Positions 36,121-47,629 of a DNA stretch of 64,000 nucleotides are shown piece by piece. How positions within the stretch are numbered: the first letter of the stretch is position 1; every line of letters starts with the position of its first letter. The notes under the pieces were generated by a model, which did no database searches, was not told the DNA's origin, and saw nothing but the letters and a program-made list of their open reading frames with translations. The position numbers and the translations under genes were made by a program. The stretch is from Bradysia coprophila (Eukaryota; Arthropoda; Insecta; Diptera; Sciaridae): contig NC_050735.1 in the NCBI RefSeq assembly GCF_014529535.1, positions 7,575,739 to 7,639,738 of the forward strand. Reading direction: 5' to 3'.

Positions 36121-36313
36121 AGAAATCAAATTGAAATTTGGAAATAAAATTTTTGTTGTATGTACGCGCCCTAATGAGATTCGAACCCGAGACTGGTTCA
36201 GTCCGGTGGTTCAGATCGTTGACCGCTTGCTTCATACGCAAGAGGTCTCGGGTTCGAATCTCATTAGGGCGCGTACAACAAAAATTTTATTTCCAAACTT
36301 CAATTTGATTTCT
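36121..36313. repeat. Foldback with tRNA-like arms
   Basis: Arms of about 74 bp (starting AGAAATCAAATTGAAATTTG) include CGCGCCCTAATGAGATTCGA and its complement, a GGTTCGAATCTC B-box-like word. The 50-bp centre has TGGTTCAGATCG (A-box-like) and a stem-loop CTTGC-TTCATAC-GCAAG with anticodon CAT. The T stem does not pair well, so it is not a working tRNA gene. Confidence 0.75.
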
Positions 36314-36510
36314 GTCTCGATTTATGGTTTCGGTCCTTGTACAGAATTGCTGCTTCTTTCCATTTCGGCTTATGTTTCATATGCAGTTCTTCTTGCTTTC
36401 TCGCCAATAGCGACTATTTTAAGTGCAAACCTGATTTTCCTAACAATTTAATAGTTTGTATCGTCTCATTTCGGGAACTCGACTTCCAGTTGGGTAGCGA
36501 CAATGTGATT

Positions 36511-36890
36511 ACGCTAAAAAGTTAGGAGGGCACGCAAACAGAGGTAAACAACGTAAAAGTTATAATTTTTTGTTATGTTTGGTCTCGAAACAGTCGGCAT
36601 ATTTGCATGTTTCCCGTCGAAAAACAGGGGTAAACATACCCCACAAAAAATATGAAATGTCAACACCGAAGTCAACACATCGATTGATGTTGTCATTTCA
36701 TTCCTTGTCAAAGTGTTTGTTTTGAAATGAGTTCGAAATGCATTCAGAATGCTTGTTTATGAAATCAGTTCTTGATGCATTTCGAGCCAATTCGTTTGTA
36801 TTAACTGCTTTGAGACCTAATATACAACTTTTTTTTTAACTTTGCGTTGTTTACCTCTATTTTGAGTGCCCACCTAACTTTCTAGCAGCG
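36511..36890. repeat. Inverted-repeat element
   Basis: Ends share GTTAGG.GGGCAC..A, then AGAGGTAAACAACG, inverted. No frame. Confidence 0.65.
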
Positions 36891-38060
36891 TTTTTGTTTT
36901 GCCCGATTTTCACTAGTTTTTCAAACATATCTCCGGATGTTTTCGCTCAAAATTCGTGTGCGATATATCAAATCACGACAGAGTAAAGTTTATTTTTCTC
37001 TGTCGTGATCAAATGAAAGGTATTGACGAGACAAATCCGAATAGCAAAATCGAATTAGTTGATCACGTCGATCAGTAGTTATAGGCGAGAAAGTTAGCAA
37101 AGTGAGCTTGTTTTGCCTGTTTTTGACTTAACTGGTTTTTCAAGTATATCTCTGAATTTTTTTGCTCAAAAATCGTGTGCGATATGTCAAATGAAAGGTA
37201 TTGAGAGGGATTCTTCTGAAAAACAGAAGACCGAAATCGGACGCATTTTCTATTGGAATTTTTTATATGTGCCCAGTAAAGTATTCGACCCCAGAAGCCA
37301 AAACCACTTTCAAAAAAATTCTTCGAAGCTTTTGTGGCTGGTATGAGGTCATCAAAAACCGAAAACCTGCACTTTTCTTACAAAAATGTCTGCAGTTACA
37401 CGAGCCGTACAGGGTCGTGCGGGGTGTCATTAGAAAGGTAATTGCATATACTTCCAGGGCAATTGGGTCTTATTGGGTTTAAAATTCATCTACACTGAGA
37501 TATGTACAGTTGAAGTTTTCAACCGAAAAAAGACTGAAAACTTACACTTTTCTTACAGAAATTTCTCGAGGTACTCGAAACGTTCATGGTCGTGTGGGGT
37601 GTCAAGTACATGCAATTACCTTTCTCATGATACCCCACACGATCCTGTACGGCTCGTGTAACTGGAGAAATTTTTGTAAGAAAAGTTTTCGGTTTTCGAT
37701 CACCTCACACTAGCCACACAAGCTTCGAAGAATTTTTTTGAAAGTGGTTTTGGCTTCTGGGGTCGAATACCTTTCTAGGTACTTATAAAATATTCCAATA
37801 GAAAATGCGTCCGATTTCGGTCTTCTGTTTTTCAGAAGAATCCCTCTGACTATACGAATCAGAATCGTTTAGTTTTAGGAATATCTGGGTAGTCGATCAG
37901 TAGCTATTGGATAATGGAAGCAAAATAGCGTGTTCTGCTTGTTTTTCAAGCATATCGCTGAATGTTTTGACTTAAAAATGGTGTTCAATATGTCAAATGA
38001 GAGGTATCACGAGACTAGAAAAACTATCAAATTTTTAAGGAAATCAGGTTTGTATATATA
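36891..38060. repeat. Direct repeats plus inverted repeat
   Basis: A unit with TTTTCAAGTATATCTCTGAA, then GTGTGCGATATGTCAAATGA and AAGGTATTGA occurs near 36920, 37140 and, more diverged, 37950. Between units lies a 650-bp inverted repeat (37200-37850) with arms holding AGAAGACCGAAATCGGACGC and ATTCTTCGAAGCTT. The same arms recur at 51090-52330. Confidence 0.75.
36974..37007. mobile_element. 34-bp hairpin insertion
   Basis: CACGACAGAGTAAAG, a T/A-rich loop, then CTCTGTCGTG, flanked by a 7-bp repeat ATCAAAT (36967-36973, 37008-37014). Sister units near 37185 and 37990 lack it. Its end matches the terminus of the large element at 20837-25033. Confidence 0.7.
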
Positions 38061-38587
38061 ACAGTAGCTATTGGCGAGGAAGCTGCATATTTTGTTGGTT
38101 TTGCTAGAATTCGGGAGGACTTCAAGATATCCAAAAAGTAGAGACAAACACTTCGATAAGACGTTCGGAATGAAACTATATGAACATTGACGACTAGATT
38201 CAACGCACAGTGGCTAGATTCTTTTATTATTCGTCAGCATTAGAACGATTGCAAACTTGGCATTTATACAAAATTACGTCAAAATATAAAAAAATCTCTT
38301 TCATCTTATCACATGACCTGAACGTGTCCATTACCGCCGTAACATTGCCTCTTTGAATCGTCATGCTTAGCCGTTGTTGAAGGAATCACCTAGCTATCGG
38401 TTCCTGCGTTTTTGTTGCGATTTTCTTGGTCAGAATTTTGACGAATTGCATAGCTTCGTCGTCCCGCTCCACAACATGTGATACGGGAGTACTATTTTGT
38501 ATGAAAATATTTTTCCAGATTCCTTTACAGTGTTAAAATTTGTTCAATACACAGTAATCTATTTTGAGTACTACTCATGCTTGAATT

Positions 38588-38749
38588 CAACGCACTTCAA
38601 GCAAAAGTGCTATTAATAACAGCTGCCAAATAGAGTACTATTTTGTATGAAATTTTATCCCCACTCTTTTTACATTGTAAAATTTTTTATGGAGCACTGT
38701 CAAGTTTCGGTACCCTATTTAGAGTACCACTTTTGCTTGAAGTGCGTTG
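38588..38749. repeat. Foldback repeat
   Basis: Arms CAACGCACTTCAAGCAAAAG and CTTTTGCTTGAAGTGCGTTG flank about 120 bp in the 3' flank of receptor 2. One arm recurs near 29370. Confidence 0.7.
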
Positions 38750-38803
38750 TTGAAGTGCGTTGTTGAAGTGCATTATGTGCATTATTCTATCGTCATTCTT
38801 TAA

Positions 38804-38809
38804 TTTATT
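38804..38809 (-). terminator. Poly(A) signal of second odorant receptor gene
   Basis: AATAAA on the minus strand, 75 nt past the stop, at the same distance as in the first receptor. Confidence 0.5.
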
Positions 38810-38883
38810 AGTGTTATAAAACATATTTTGGTGCCGTCAACTGCATTAGTCAGACGATAAATAAACGAATAGATTATAGCAAA

Positions 38884-41800
38884 TTAGTCAAACATTTCCA
38901 TCATAAACATGGTCAAAGTGTATATGTTCTTGGTTATCTGAAAGTAAAAAAGTTGAATCGAGCTGTATTTTTTTAAACCTAGAAATGATTCCGATGTGGA
39001 CCGATACTTGTTCACTAATTTCCACGAGATTAAATTAAATTTTCAACGTATCAGTGCCATCATGGTTCTCTTATAAATTATCGATGTCTACTAACATTTA
39101 GACCAGTCGCAAAGTTAAGCGGGCACACGTTAGCAAGACGGATCGGGTGCATATTTTGGGCTATGTACAAAGCCACCATCATGTCCTTTTGATATTTTAC
39201 TTTGTAAGTGTACCACTTTGCGTTGCAAATAACAGCTACAACCCGCTCATTCTGTAATCGAGAGCAGGTATTTTATGCAATTTAGTGAACGATTTAATTT
39301 TTTTTTTGCGAATTCTACCGTGTTGTCTAGGATTTGTCCAATGAAACAGTACATTAACATTTCAGTATAAAAAACTATAACGGCCCCAATACAACTTACG
39401 AAACCGAACTACAAAAAACGAAATGATTAGATAAGTGTCTCTGCGGTGCCCTGAACTTTCAATCATACCGCTACATATGCAGCTAGTCCAACCACCACTA
39501 CTAAAAAGGACATTGCAACTTGTGCAGTTGCTATGATGTTGTAGAGATCATTCATGTAGTGGCTAAATCTAAAAAAAGAAGGAAAGTTTAAGTATAAAAC
39601 CGATATTTTTGCATCACAAACTTCCTTTTACTGAAATTACTGGTGAGGCATACGAGGTAATTTAATTGTTTATTTTTGGGGCTTTATTACATCATTCAGT
39701 CATGTTTCATATTTTCAGACCGATATTTACAAGTTCAACTTTGCTGATAAGGTCTGTTGCTATTATTACGGTCTTCCTGGGACATTCTTCAAAAAATATA
39801 ACAGAAGAATTCTTTTGTCTTAGTTTTCGAAAAAGTTTTTTATGCAAATAACGGCAGTTTTGTTGAGGCGTGTGGTAAGAATGTATTTCGAGCTGAGGGC
39901 GTAGGCATGTTCACTGAAAAATATCATCAATCGATGATAAAATTTCCAAATAATCGATACTATATCAATCGAATGTTTTATCGATAATCGATAAATATCG
40001 ACTGATAATCAACAAATATTCACTGAAAATCGAATTATCAGTCTATATTTGCCGATTATCAGTCGATATTTATCGATTATCGATAAAGCATTCGATTGAT
40101 ATTGATTTCAGGGAAATAATCGATATTTTATCAATCGAATGAATTATCGAACATGCCTAAGGGCGAGGAATGTATCCCAATGCCCTGGAAAGACAGTACA
40201 ATACTTTGTTGTCGTGCCCCCAGAAAATGCGAAAAACCAGCATTGATCGAGACAGTAATTACGCATTACTATCTGTACTGTCTCCAGGGCTAGACTAGAC
40301 CAGTAGCTAGACTGCTTTTCTACGGTGTGCTTAGTCCCAAGACCTCTAGAATCTGGATGACCTCTGGACTCCATAACAGTAATTAGTTTTTAAGGCGACC
40401 CTATATCAGCTTGTTAATAAGAGTGTTAAAAAAGGATGTGATGAAACTATAGCAAACATTTTTTCAAGCCATAATCTTCAAGAAAGTATATTGCCGATTG
40501 AAAAACTGATTATTGTACAACTTTAGCAACTCACAAAAAATATTTTTCCGACAAACTTCTTCCAGATCTAATTTTTTCTGTATATGGACTCCAATTAGTA
40601 TAATACAGAATAGCACTAATACAGCTAACAAAAATTTCAAAGAAATCTTTTAGTTTAGGTCTAAATAGGTGGAAGACCGAAAACTCGAAAATTTAGTTTC
40701 TATGATTTGTGCGATTTGTCGCAAGTCGTAAATCGATTTTTGACATCTAGGGATGATAAAAAAATTTTGTGGACCACGCCAGTCTTGATCCTTTATCCAT
40801 TGCATACCCCTACTTAATAAAGTTGAATTATTCGTTTGGGTTTTCGTTTTCATTAAAAGTTTTCATCGATTGAGATGTCCTTTAGTCGCTTTTTAGGTAA
40901 GTATTCGACAATAAAAGGTGGATACAGTGGAGGATTCCAGTGATCACGAGCGAAGAGAGCGAGAATATGTTTCGATTTTCTACAACGTTATATTTCCCAC
41001 TGTTCAAGCGCCCAATGTTCACATCACTGCCCTAACTTACATAAGAAACTTAACTTTTTTTTAAATAAAATTTCTCGGAAAAAAATTCATAAGAAACTTT
41101 ACTCGGCAAAAACGACAACAAATAATTTGCATAAGAACCTTCAGTTTCTTTTGCAAATTAGGGCAGATCATTTTGACGCAAATATATTGAAGTTTTCAAC
41201 AGATTTTTTTCTTTATAGAACTCGCCATTTTTTTTTTTTGCACTACATGTCGATCCGAGGCGAAGTTATACTTGGTAGATAAATAACTGTTAAAAATGGG
41301 ACATTAATTTAACGATAATTTACCGAAAAGGAAAAATGTTTTATCCAACTTTAACATGAATTTGACGTTCCCTAATAGTGTCGTACAGAATTTAGTAAAT
41401 AAAAGATCGGAAGTCAACTAGGGGCGCGTTCACATTCACCAGTTTGATCATTTTTTCAGTTTTTTTTTTAAAGAATATGTATTATATATACCTTGCTAAG
41501 TCCATTAACTGAATTATTATATTTTGAAACACCGCATCGTACGCCATACCGCATTGCTTTATTTCGCACATTTCGTTAAATGTCCCAAAATCATTATCGA
41601 TTAGAGAAACCATGCCATCGTATGCATCAACAAACGCGAAGAATAATGAACTAACGGCAATACAAACAGTAAGGCAATAGCTCCCAGAACACACATTGAA
41701 GCCGTTTGTAATGAAATAACCTCGGATATTGGTCCAGTCAATCAATGGCACTATCCCCGGAGACACTAAAGTCAATTTTCCGTTGAAAATAAAATCGTAC

Positions 41801-42618
41801 AACGGAAAAGCTGAGTAGAAAACATATCCCGCCAAAAAACAGAAAATGTTAATTGCCATATGATAATTAATTATCTTTGTTACTCTACTGAGGATGCGGT
41901 CCCGCGGTCCTGATGTGTTGCTTTTAAACACTTTGTAAATGAATTGCACTACCGACATGAATCTCTCGTGTTTGAGAACAACAACAATCAATTTTACCCA
42001 AACCTATGGATGAACACTGTCTAAACACAGGGAAAATCTGAAATGATAAAACAGCTACATACCACAGCATTAAAGGCAAACACTCCCGTCACAAGGAAGG
42101 TATTTTCTGTCGGAAAATAATACCATACGCTGTAGACACCACATAACAGCGTTATAAAGTTCACTAAAACAGCGAACGCAATTCTGCCATTTCTTTTCCA
42201 ATCATCTGTGAATTGCAGCCCCGCAACGTATGCCCATGCGTTGATAAATCGCATTACTCCAATCATTCTATCGTGAGCCGTCCTATGTTTTTCTTCTTTC
42301 TTCTTGAAAATTTTCTTTTTGAGCTTAAAATTAGTGAGAAGAAGAAAATAATAATGAGTCACGATGACATAATAGTTGTTTGTGCAACCGAGTCGTAGAT
42401 CCTTTTCAGGCACAAGGTGTGTAGAATCACAGAGACTTAGGATCATGATTCGACACAGGTTGACCCGATTTTATTCACTTCACTACTTCATTGGCATCAT
42501 CCGTAAAACTCATTTCTCGGGGGCTTAGTGAGTAAATACCTTTTCTGTCATCTACTTGAAATGGATTCCAACAACACGGAATCGTTACCTTTATGAAATG
42601 GTTTTTTGCATTGACCAT
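38884..42618 (-). CDS. Odorant receptor (7tm_6), array member 2
   Basis: Tandem paralog of the receptor at 29556-34575, in the same orientation. Seven exons: 42589-42618, 42063-42323, 41492-42003, 39469-39562, 39319-39408, 39096-39251 and 38884-38937. Each has the same length as in copy 1, so the product is again 398 aa, starting MVNAKNHFIK. All splice sites are GT-AG and the frame is open. Most differences lie in exon 3, in the loop between transmembrane segments (VPLIDWTNIRGYF region and the FNVCSGSYC strand), where ligand specificity could differ; that is inference. Exons 4-7 are close to identical to copy 1. Intron 3 is 1.9 kb and holds an ATCGAT-rich element (39902-40159); nothing else was seen from 40166 to 41491. 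Confidence 0.92.
39902..40159. mobile_element. ATCGAT-rich inverted-repeat MITE
   Basis: Ends TAGGCATGTTC and GAACATGCCTA with a 6-bp flank repeat AGGGCG (39896-39901, 40160-40165). The interior is dense in TATCGAT, ATCGATAA and TCGACTGATAATC, itself a palindrome. A decayed relative lies at 52345-52590. Confidence 0.75.
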
Positions 42619-42975
42619 TCTTGCGTCCGCTATCTCAGCTCCGAATCAAAATGTGGAGTGAATTTCACTCAAGGGGGTGACACTATTCACGCCATTCACA
42701 TATGTCGAGGTGTCTAGGGGGTGATTTCACTGAATACTTCAGAAAGATCGAGCATTGAATTTAAACTGATAAGTATCGGACGAGATTGTTGAACAGCTAC
42801 AACCCATATTTCTTTCCCATTTTTACTCAATTACTGCAAATTGGTTGTTTAAATGTTGATGATATATTAACGTTCCACCGTTATTGAGTAGTGTGGGAAA
42901 GTTTTTTTTCGTCGTCCCATTCAAACCATTCCACCACATTTTGCTAAATGTGTTGATACTATACCGTGGACAATA
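42619..42975 (-). promoter_or_regulatory. Conserved upstream block of odorant receptor 2
   Basis: Matches the block upstream of receptor 1 in order and spacing: TTCAGAAAGATCGA, TAAGTATCGGACGAGATTG, ACTGCAAATTG, TTGATGATAT, ACGTTCCACCGTTA and CCATTCCACCACA. Confidence 0.5.
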
Positions 42976-43379
42976 TAGGGTAAACGGCCGAGCAAATGCG
43001 AATGGTTTTTGCCACTGTTTCGATCTGTGAGAAGTATTAAATACGTCTTTCGACGTATTCATTAAAATGCTGTTCAAAAATACCACTTCTCATCAGGCCA
43101 TGGCGACAGTAGCAAGGAAATGACAAAGCTCTAGGAAGTAGGTCATACCTTTACACATGTACATTTCAACAGGACAGAATATCATGGACAGAATAAAACG
43201 ATATTTTGGTTAACAGAGATGCCACGCATCCAGCCTCCAATTGATCAAACAAACATCCGTCCCATTAAGCAGACACTATGCTATTTGAAAGGTCTTGGCC
43301 TAGAACTACTTTTAATATAGTATGAAACTCCGAAATAGAGTTATAGTGGAGATATTGACGAAAATGTGAATTATGTTTT
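42976..43379. other. No gene seen
   Basis: Intergenic, no supported feature. Confidence 0.5.
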
Positions 43380-43515
43380 TCATTTATTTCTATGTACACA
43401 CACCACACATTACACTACACAACACATTCAATCTAGCATGCTACACAACATATTGCGGATTTGAACACGGGACCTCTCGATTATGAGTCCAGAGCTCTAG
43501 CGCCAAGGCCACGGG
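43380..43515 (-). mobile_element. tRNA-derived SINE-like sequence
   Basis: On the minus strand, an A-box-like TGGCCTTGGCGC (about 43511-43500), an anticodon-arm-like CTCTGGACTCATAATCGAGAG with CAT, and a B-box-like GTGTTCAAATCC (43468-43457) occur with tRNA spacing, followed by a GTGT-rich tail toward 43380. The T stem does not pair well, so it is a SINE-like relic, not a tRNA gene. Confidence 0.5.
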
Positions 43516-43541
43516 TTCAGACAAAATTATTTTTATTTCGA

Positions 43542-44660
43542 ATGGAAAATCGGGAAATAAAGTGGAAAACTGCTGTGAAAACACCCAAGCGCAGCAAAAA
43601 ACAGAAAACATTCATTCAAACAGAACCAACAAACAAATTCAACAAACTAATGTTAACGGAAAGCTCAATGACGCGAAGCTCATACGTGGCATTACGCCGC
43701 TTTAAGTATTTTTTCGGTGTAACACCCGAGGTATGCGCGATTTGCTGGAATATGTTGAATAATAATCTACCGGAAGGAGCCGCGCCAAAACATTTGTTGT
43801 GGACGCTATTGTTTCGTAAACAGTACGGTACTGAACACAACCGTCGTCACATTCTCCGCGCTGATGAAAAGACCATAAGGAAGTGGACTTGGACGTTGAC
43901 CTATTGTCTAGATTGGATGTGGTAACGTTTCCTTAAAGCCAAACTTTTGGATGTAAAATTAAAGTTCAAAGGCCATTCAATGCTACCATTCCTTTTATAG
44001 ATTATTTGGGGAAAAAGATTTGACTCGTCAGTTTTTGGCCAAACTTGTTTCTGTTCATTGGATTAATAGAGTTTAAAATTAATGAGCCTAAACCGTTCAG
44101 TGATCAGTGGTTTAGCCATAAGTTCAAAGCATCGGGTCTCCGCTACGAAATCGGACTGAATATTAGAACGGGCACATCGTATGGGCCTTTGGCGGTTATT
44201 CGTGTGGAGCGTACAAAGCAGGGCCTATTTTAAGGAAATTAAATTTCCAAAAATTCTCAAATTTTTCCATCACTTTTCATCATTTTATCTAAAAATACAA
44301 CAGATTGCATCGTAAATGTTGTTTTTACTGCCTTTTTACTTGTTTTACATGTCTTTGAGCTTAACTGATTACTTTAGAATGTCATCTATCAGAAAACAAA
44401 ATTTAGAAATTTTAAGAATCTTTGTGAAATTTGTGAAATTTTGGAATTTTTGGGAAATTAAAGTCCTTAAAATAGGCCCTGACACGGGCCTCAAACTGGC
44501 AAGAGAAGCATATGTCTTGTTGGTAAATATAGAAGAGAAAACTCTTGCCGATAAGATATACAACACATACTTCATACTGCCGAACGATAATAACAACGAC
44601 ATGCATGGTCGAATAATGTCGAGGCATGAGACTGTCAATAAACGGTGTCGGATTGATTGA
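43542..44660 (+). pseudogene. DDE transposase relic, PIF/Harbinger-like
   Basis: Three pieces of one transposase lie in order. The first (43542-43925) has RRFKYFFGVTPEVCAICWN, then PKHLLWTLLF and DEKTIRKWTW. The second (44070-44218) has EPKPFSDQWFSHKFKASGLR and YEIGLNI; after a 1-nt shift near 44172 it gives VWAFGGYSCGAYK. The third (44482-44660) has GLKLAREAY, EKTLADKIY and RHETVNKR. I recall this layout (P.HLLW..LF, W.SHKF.G.GLRYE, RHETVN.R) from Harbinger-like DDE transposases, so the family is tentative. A 263-bp element interrupts it at 44219-44481, and the segment between the first and second pieces is partly lost. Confidence 0.65.
44219..44481. mobile_element. 263-bp hAT-like MITE in the transposase relic
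   Basis: Ends CAGGGCCTATTTTAAGGA and TCCTTAAAATAGGCCCTG are inverted. No 8-bp duplication is visible, but the transposase frame reads straight across if the element is removed. Confidence 0.65.
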
Positions 44661-44936
44661 TAAATTGCGAGATTATGGTTCTACGTTCTAGGCAGATAAA
44701 ATACCTTACGTAATTGCTTGCAAATTATAGTTTTGGCTTCAGTCAATATTCCACTCGCCTTCGGCTCGTTTCGAAATCCTCACACTTGCCAAAACAACAT
44801 AACAATCAAGTACTAAATATACCATAACTCTTGTCTCAAAATGTCTGATTTTTTTCCAAGTTTTCTGTGAAATTACTTACTACTTTGAGTGTAATTTATT
44901 TTAAAATTTAATGTGTTTGTAATAAGAACAAAAACT

Positions 44937-45751
44937 TTTATTGCTTGCCACATGCGAAAATTGATTCATACATATCAATTTGGGCCCCACGAAAATGGTC
45001 GATTCCCTTAGGGATATTTGCGTGACACTTTCGTCAGGGAATCTATATTTTCGCGGGGTGCTCGAGTCATTCATGTAAAATCAGTTTTCGTGGGGTGCAG
45101 CCATATGAAAGTGAATGCGTCATCTGAAATATTTTATGCTTTTTGACATGAAAACGAGAATAATTATTGATGTTTTGTGTTTTTGGACAATTATTTTGCA
45201 GTGGCGAGAGTTCAGTGTGGCAAAAGAATTTCAATTCTTAAAAAGAAAAATCACAAAACTGAAAGCGTCAGCCATATTTGTTCTAGCAATAATTTCAATG
45301 TTTGTTATGAACACACATAGCGAGCACTTTTAGTTGCGTATTTTTCACTTAAATTCGAAAACACTTCACACATTGATTAATTTTAGACACAATTCATTTC
45401 ACTTCACTGCAAAATTTTTCGTCTAAATAACAAAGACAACAAAATCATTGCTTAGAATGTATTATCATGGTACGGAATAACAATTCAATGACAACATGGC
45501 ACCTGCTATAGTGTGATCACTTCGATCACTTTCGGTACGGTTGGTACTGCTGTACCAATACCAATATTTTGGGGATATTTTATGAAGAAGTAGAGCCGAT
45601 TTCGGCTGTGTACTGGTTTTATAGTGCCGAAAAAATTTCTATTTGTTTTGTTGATTTTGTCTACAGAGATGGTTGTATTTAAATCAGCTTTTGTTGCTAT
45701 TTATAGAAATTGATATGTAAGAATCAATTTTCGCATGGGCAAGCAATAAAA
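44937..45751. repeat. Inverted-repeat element
   Basis: Ends TTTTATTGCTTGCC..CATGCGAAAATTGATTC and their complement, about 45 bp with ACATATCAATTT inside. The 815-bp unit has no supported frame. No target duplication found. Confidence 0.65.
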
Positions 45752-45758
45752 TAGAATA

Positions 45759-46021
45759 CAGTGCATCCTGCTGCAATGATTCATTACATGGTGGAACAAT
45801 TTTGAAACTCGCAACTCACGCGTGTGTGTTTAAGCGCCTCGGTTTGAAAACTGTTATTTTGACGCGGGTAGTTACATACCTCGCCTTCGGCTCGGATATG
45901 CAAACTCTACCCTTGTCAAAATAACAGTTTTCAAACCTTGGCGCTTAAACACACACTTGTGAGTTGCTCGTATCTCAAAATTGTTCCCCCATGTAATGAA
46001 TCATTTTCGCAGGGTGCACTG
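45759..46021. mobile_element. TA-flanked foldback MITE
   Basis: Ends CAGTGCATCCTGCTGCAATG and its near complement ending AGGGTGCACTG, flanked by TA on both sides. Arms about 110 bp. The CAGT start and TA target fit Tc1/mariner-type elements. Confidence 0.75.
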
Positions 46022-46526
46022 TAACCTACTATTAACGTGTACCCACTCGGTACGTTGTGTTTACATAGGCAATTCACCGTTATGTAAATAATCAATGACA
46101 GATCACTCATTACACGGCGTCTAGTCCGTAATCATTACCGGCGAGTTCATTTTGGATGGATCTTATTCGAAAATTAAATCGTTTTCACACACTGAAATTT
46201 AGTTGTTTTTCATAAATAACACATTCAATAATCACCACTAGAGTAGCACTTTTGATTTGATAACACCATCGACTCAATTCAACGTACTTTTAATAACGAA
46301 AAACAATTTGCGTACTCGCAATAACACAAGGGTTGTCAAAATTTTCAAAACAATGTATCAACGATAGTTCATTCCAGAAAAGGCCTACTGATGTGAATGA
46401 AATTTAATTTAATGTATTTGTACAGTGAAAATTCATCCAGTTTTAGAATGCATGAAGAAAATTGATGTTAAACAGTCGTTTTGATGTTTTCAACGACCGC
46501 GAGTGGGTACACGTTAAAGCAGTATA
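46022..46526. other. No gene seen
   Basis: Contains an inverted pair ATTAACGTGTACCCACTCG (46033) and CGAGTGGGTACACGTTA (46500), possibly ends of a further element. No coding. Confidence 0.45.
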
Positions 46527-46637
46527 CAGCAGAGACCATGTAAATGGCCGATTCCACAAGCGCAATTGCGGGCCTCGCTTTGCTCGGACCCGCAAACTTT
46601 ACGCTTATGTAATCGGCCATTTACATGGTCTCTGCTG
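46527..46637. mobile_element. 111-bp TA-flanked foldback MITE
   Basis: Ends CAGCAGAGACCATGTAAATG and perfect complement, flanked by TA; arms of about 30 bp fold around a GGGCCTCGCTTTGCTCGGACC core. Confidence 0.8.
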
Positions 46638-47189
46638 TAATCTACTATTAACAATTTCATAAAGGTAAGTGTTCAGTAATTGGTAATAAGCATAAGTCAT
46701 GGCGATGAATAGACGTATAGATTGAAGCCGATTAGTCAATCATTTCCAACATGAACATGAACGCAGTGTAAATTTTATTGGTTATCTGGAAGTAAAAAGT
46801 GGTAAAAGTAATTGATGACGAGGTGGGGCTGATACTCATTCAATGATTTCAACGAACACTGAAGAGAACATGAAAAATTTTCAAAGAATCAGATTTTTTT
46901 TTGGATGAAACTGTACTAACTGACACAAATATTTGGTGAAACAGAACCAAACTAAAAATTTTTGTCACCACAAAATATATGTGTTACAACACAGCACTGC
47001 TCTTAACATAAACACTGAATTGACAAGTGTCAAATTTGGAGGCTTTAGAGCTTAGGATTGATTGTAGTGAATGTTTTAACCCATATAACGAAAATAAGTA
47101 ACCTATCTTCACTTTACTAGGGCCATTCACTTCCTAGGGAAAACCCTTTACCTCGCTCGAAAATTAAATAGCATACTGCACGCGGGAAA

Positions 47190-47287
47190 TAATTTGATAT
47201 CTCGTATCACGATGACGATGTGTAAAAGTAACTCGGGCTGACGTCCTCAGATACTTTTACTCATCTGGATACGAGATATCAAATCTA
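47190..47287. repeat. Foldback relic
   Basis: Arms AATTTGATATCTCGTATCAC and complement around CTCGGGCTGACG; a relative of the inner palindrome at 6998-7121. Confidence 0.65.
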
Positions 47288-47324
47288 ATATTATATTGTC
47301 ATGCACGCGATCGAGAGAGACTTA

Positions 47325-47450
47325 CAAAATGATAATCTAATGATAATCTTACACAGTGATAATCTTACAAAGTGATAATCTTACAAAGTGATAATCTTAC
47401 AAAGTGATAATCACACAGATAATCACACAAAGTGATAATCGCACAAAGGA
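47325..47450. repeat. 16-bp tandem repeat
   Basis: TTACAAAGTGATAATC repeats about four times cleanly, with degenerate units either side. Confidence 0.8.
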
Positions 47451-47481
47451 TGATCTTACAAGTCATCGCTGGCAAATAATA

Positions 47482-47629
47482 GATGGCCAGTCATCGATGG
47501 CCAGTCATCGATGGCCAGTCATCGATGGCCAGTCATCGATGGCCAGTCATCGATGGCCAGTCATCGATGGCCAGTCATCGATGGCCAGTCATCGATGGCC
47601 AGTCATCGTCGTCGTCGTCGTCGTCGTCA
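47482..47629. repeat. 14-bp minisatellite followed by (CGT)n
   Basis: Nine perfect units of GATGGCCAGTCATC from 47482 to 47608, then a TCG/CGT triplet run to about 47629. As 14 is not a multiple of 3 the frames cycle, which keeps long frames open by chance. Confidence 0.9.

Noticed and set aside
36186-36271. Possible tRNA-Met gene
   Set aside because: A-box, B-box and CAT loop are present but the T stem does not pair and the sequence is part of an inverted repeat.
42021-42446. Longer receptor 2 start (141-codon frame starting upstream)
   Set aside because: The upstream part is an intron: member 1 has no ATG there, a pyrimidine-rich tract with AG precedes the conserved start, and a 30-nt first exon fits.
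43457-43511. Possible tRNA gene on the minus strand
   Set aside because: Promoter-like boxes and CAT loop, but acceptor and T stems do not pair; more likely a SINE head.
47325-47608. CRISPR-like regular repeats
   Set aside because: Units of 16 and 14 bp are contiguous with no spacers, in an insect genome; simple tandem repeats.
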